A stretch of DNA of 7,428 nt, taken from Deltaproteobacteria bacterium (GTDB lineage Bacteria; Desulfobacterota; DSM-4660; Desulfatiglandales; HGW-15). The position numbers were made by a program, and so were the translations under genes. This document shows, piece by piece, positions 5,946 to 7,428 of this stretch; position 1 is the stretch's first letter; each line of letters starts with the position of its first letter. Location: positions 1 through 7,428 of the forward strand of contig DAOVAK010000119.1 of NCBI GenBank assembly GCA_030671095.1, written 5' to 3'. The notes beneath the pieces were generated by a model. The model worked only from the letters and a program-made list of their open reading frames with translations, was not told where the DNA came from and searched no databases.

Positions 5946-6923
5946 ATGAAACGAGTAATCATAATTTTGATAGGAATTTTAGTCCTCGGGAGCGTTGCCT
6001 ACGCTGCTGATTTTCCGACGAAACCCGTTACTATCATTGTCCCGGCAAAGCCGGGTGGCGGGTTTGACATCACTTCAAGAGTGGCGGCCGCAGGGTGGTC
6101 GAAATTGCTCGGGCAACCGATGACATTTGCATATATTCCCGGTGCTTCAACCATGATTGGCCAGAGCAGAATGAGTAACCTTCCCGCGGATGGGTATACG
6201 ATTATCATGACCTCTATCCTCATGCACGCCATGGCCGTTGCCACTAGTGAGGCCAACAATAAAATGTGCGGGTGGGATAAAGTGGCCTTCGTGGGCAATG
6301 TCGTTGCCGACCCTGACGTGCTGATGGTTCATAAGGATTCCCAATGGAAAAATGCCAAAGACTGGATGGAATATGCCAAGAAATCAAAGAAGACCCTGAC
6401 AGTATCCACCCCGTATCCATTATCGGTAGGTCAATTGGCTACCAACGTGCTCATAAGGGAAACCGGAATCAACGCCAAAGGGGTGCCGTTCAACAGTGGC
6501 TCAAAATCCCGGAATGCCCTGGCAGGCAAACACGTTGATGCTTGCATAGGACCCTACTGTTCCGCTTCCGTGAAGAAGGCGTTCATAAGGGGGATTGGCT
6601 CATTTACCAAAAAGAAAGCCTATCCCGGAATTTGGGATATGCCTACTATGACCGAAGCAGCCGGCGTGCCAATTCCAGCCCTCTACGACTCGTATTGTTT
6701 CCTGATAAGGGAAGACACTCTGAAGAAAGCTCCGGATGCCTATAAGAAACTGGTCAAAACCTTCAAGCAAGCCCTCGAAACGAAAGAGACGAAGGCGATG
6801 GCAAAGAAAACGGGAATGGAGAACTTTATCGAGTATTGGTCACCTAAGGAGTGTGATGCTTACGTTGATAACTTTCGAAAGAACGTGTGGCCGAAATATG
6901 TAGATGCTATGGTGAAAAAATAG
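5946..6923 (+). CDS. Tripartite tricarboxylate transporter substrate-binding protein (TctC/Bug family)
   Basis: 325 residues, the normal length of this family. It starts with a Sec signal peptide: basic MKR, a hydrophobic core at about 4-17 and a cleavage region SVAYAAD (likely after residue 20 or 21). There is no lipobox cysteine, so the mature protein should be free in the periplasm. FPTKPVTIIVPAKPGGGFD (23-41) is the hallmark first strand and carboxylate-binding loop, with PADGYTIIM (80-88) and PFNSGSKSRNALAGKHVDAC (181-200) as further family landmarks. Such proteins bind a carboxylic acid and deliver it to the TctA/TctB membrane subunits for secondary transport. The ligand cannot be read from sequence. 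Its strong ribosome binding site follows two hairpins in a 151-base leader after the hydrolase gene. The TctB-type gene lies downstream, but after an unusually long gap. Confidence 0.94.
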   Translation: MKRVIIILIGILVLGSVAYAADFPTKPVTIIVPAKPGGGFDITSRVAAAGWSKLLGQPMTFAYIPGASTMIGQSRMSNLPADGYTIIMTSILMHAMAVATSEANNKMCGWDKVAFVGNVVADPDVLMVHKDSQWKNAKDWMEYAKKSKKTLTVSTPYPLSVGQLATNVLIRETGINAKGVPFNSGSKSRNALAGKHVDACIGPYCSASVKKAFIRGIGSFTKKKAYPGIWDMPTMTEAAGVPIPALYDSYCFLIREDTLKKAPDAYKKLVKTFKQALETKETKAMAKKTGMENFIEYWSPKECDAYVDNFRKNVWPKYVDAMVKK

Positions 6924-7332
6924 GCGACTCGTGTATCCTGTTTATGCCCCGTTTGGTATCTGCGGGAGCAGGAGATAGTTTGCGCCGATCGGGGCGAGAG
7001 CATGCAAGCATGAGGACAGCCCGGGACGGGCCATCGAGCCCAACGAAACGAATCTCGTGTTTTCGATGATTCCCCCGGGGGCTTCAACCATGGGCTGTTC
7101 CCTATTCAGAGAGGGTGTGTGCCTGGTTATTGATCTGTGTATTAGGAGTCATATATTTTCTGCCTGGGGAAAGGCTTACTGGATCAGGTTTTTTGGACGG
7201 GTCCAATATCGGTAGTACCCACGGTATCGGCGCTATAGTACATTCGACATCGTGGTATTGCAATCTCATTGACAATTTCCACGAGCTAGACTATACATAC
7301 AGCGCTCAAAGGGAATGCTGGGAGGGTTCAAG
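6924..7332. other. 409-base gap between TctC and TctB genes with a possible gene remnant
   Basis: No intact gene is recognisable. One plus-strand frame is open from 6979 to 7212 without a start codon near its beginning; in its first 39 codons third positions are mostly G or C, and one segment (NLVFSMIPPGAST, from about 7048) loosely resembles the early strand of a cupin barrel before resemblance stops. It also shares the 12-mer GCTTCAACCATG with the TctC gene (6142-6153). A GC-rich hairpin (7019-7031) and the palindrome CCCCCGGGGG (7072-7081) lack T-runs, so I see no terminator after TctC. A weaker promoter-like pair, TTGATC/TATATT with 16-base spacing, lies at 7130-7157. Confidence 0.45.
7269..7297 (+). 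promoter_or_regulatory. Sigma-70-like promoter TTGACA-N17-TATACA for the TctB gene
   Basis: A perfect minus-35 (7269-7274), ideal 17-base spacing and a 4-of-6 minus-10 (7292-7297) lie just before the TctB gene. A start near 7304 would give a leader of about 29 bases that contains the ribosome binding site. This suggests that the membrane subunits can be transcribed separately from the binding protein. Confidence 0.55.
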
Positions 7333-7428
7333 ATGGGTCCACCCAAGAGAAGGATAAACTGGGGAGAGGCTATTATCCCCGGCATCGCGCTCTTTTTTGG
7401 TATCGCTTACTTCATTCAGGTGAGAGGC
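7333..7428 (+). CDS. TctB-type small membrane subunit of a tripartite tricarboxylate transporter (5' end only)
   Basis: ATG 7333 follows GGGAGG (7320-7325) by seven bases. Only 32 codons are inside the window: a basic start (MGPPKRRINWGE) and then a hydrophobic first membrane helix at about 13-30. This beginning, with N-terminus inside and a short lead into the first helix, matches TctB proteins, which usually have about 150 residues and four helices. Its place downstream of a TctC gene supports the call. With so little sequence another small membrane protein cannot be excluded; a TctA gene would be expected next. Confidence 0.66.
   Translation, partial: MGPPKRRINWGEAIIPGIALFFGIAYFIQVRG

Noticed and set aside
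7115..7357. 80-codon plus-strand frame overlapping the TctB start
   Set aside because: It crosses the promoter-like pair and the TctB ribosome binding site in another frame and has no recognisable motif.

Overview
The window (about 50% GC by eye) looks like a catabolic or accessory stretch of a bacterial chromosome, probably an anaerobe. The Fe-S/flavin enoate-reductase-type enzyme, the lyase, the amidohydrolase-like protein and the tripartite tricarboxylate transporter (TTT) genes would suit a Desulfobacterota-like or similar Gram-negative organism. This is an inference from gene content; no phylogenetic marker is present.

Layout. On the minus strand, 1948 to 29 is a complete Old Yellow Enzyme-type NADH:flavin oxidoreductase with a 4Fe-4S cluster motif and a C-terminal FAD/NAD(P) half (2-enoate reductase / BaiCD / trimethylamine dehydrogenase architecture). 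A roughly 520-bp divergent intergenic region follows. On the plus strand, 2471-3835 is a class II fumarase/aspartase superfamily lyase (PurB/PcaB-like) whose usual catalytic motifs are substituted. Its stop overlaps a 26-codon ORF, and just beyond lie a promoter-like pair and an inverted repeat. The stretch 3909-4616 has no recognisable gene and ends in a 24-bp tandem imperfect repeat that resembles an IS21-type terminus. Next come a truncated short-chain dehydrogenase (4617-4895), an intact DUF6282-type metal-dependent hydrolase (4928-5794), a TctC/Bug periplasmic binding protein (5946-6923) preceded by two hairpins, a 409-bp gap containing a good sigma-70-like promoter, and the first 32 codons of a TctB-type membrane subunit (7333 to the window edge).

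How they could work together. TctC and TctB imply uptake of a carboxylic acid; TctA is expected beyond the right edge. The hydrolase, the lyase and the enoate reductase could then process an unsaturated or aromatic-derived carboxylate. No substrate can be named from sequence alone. The middle of the window (about 3.9-4.9 kb) looks rearranged: a gene-poor stretch, a terminus-like repeat, an SDR cut off after its cofactor-binding half, and a hydrolase gene with different leucine codon use from the lyase.
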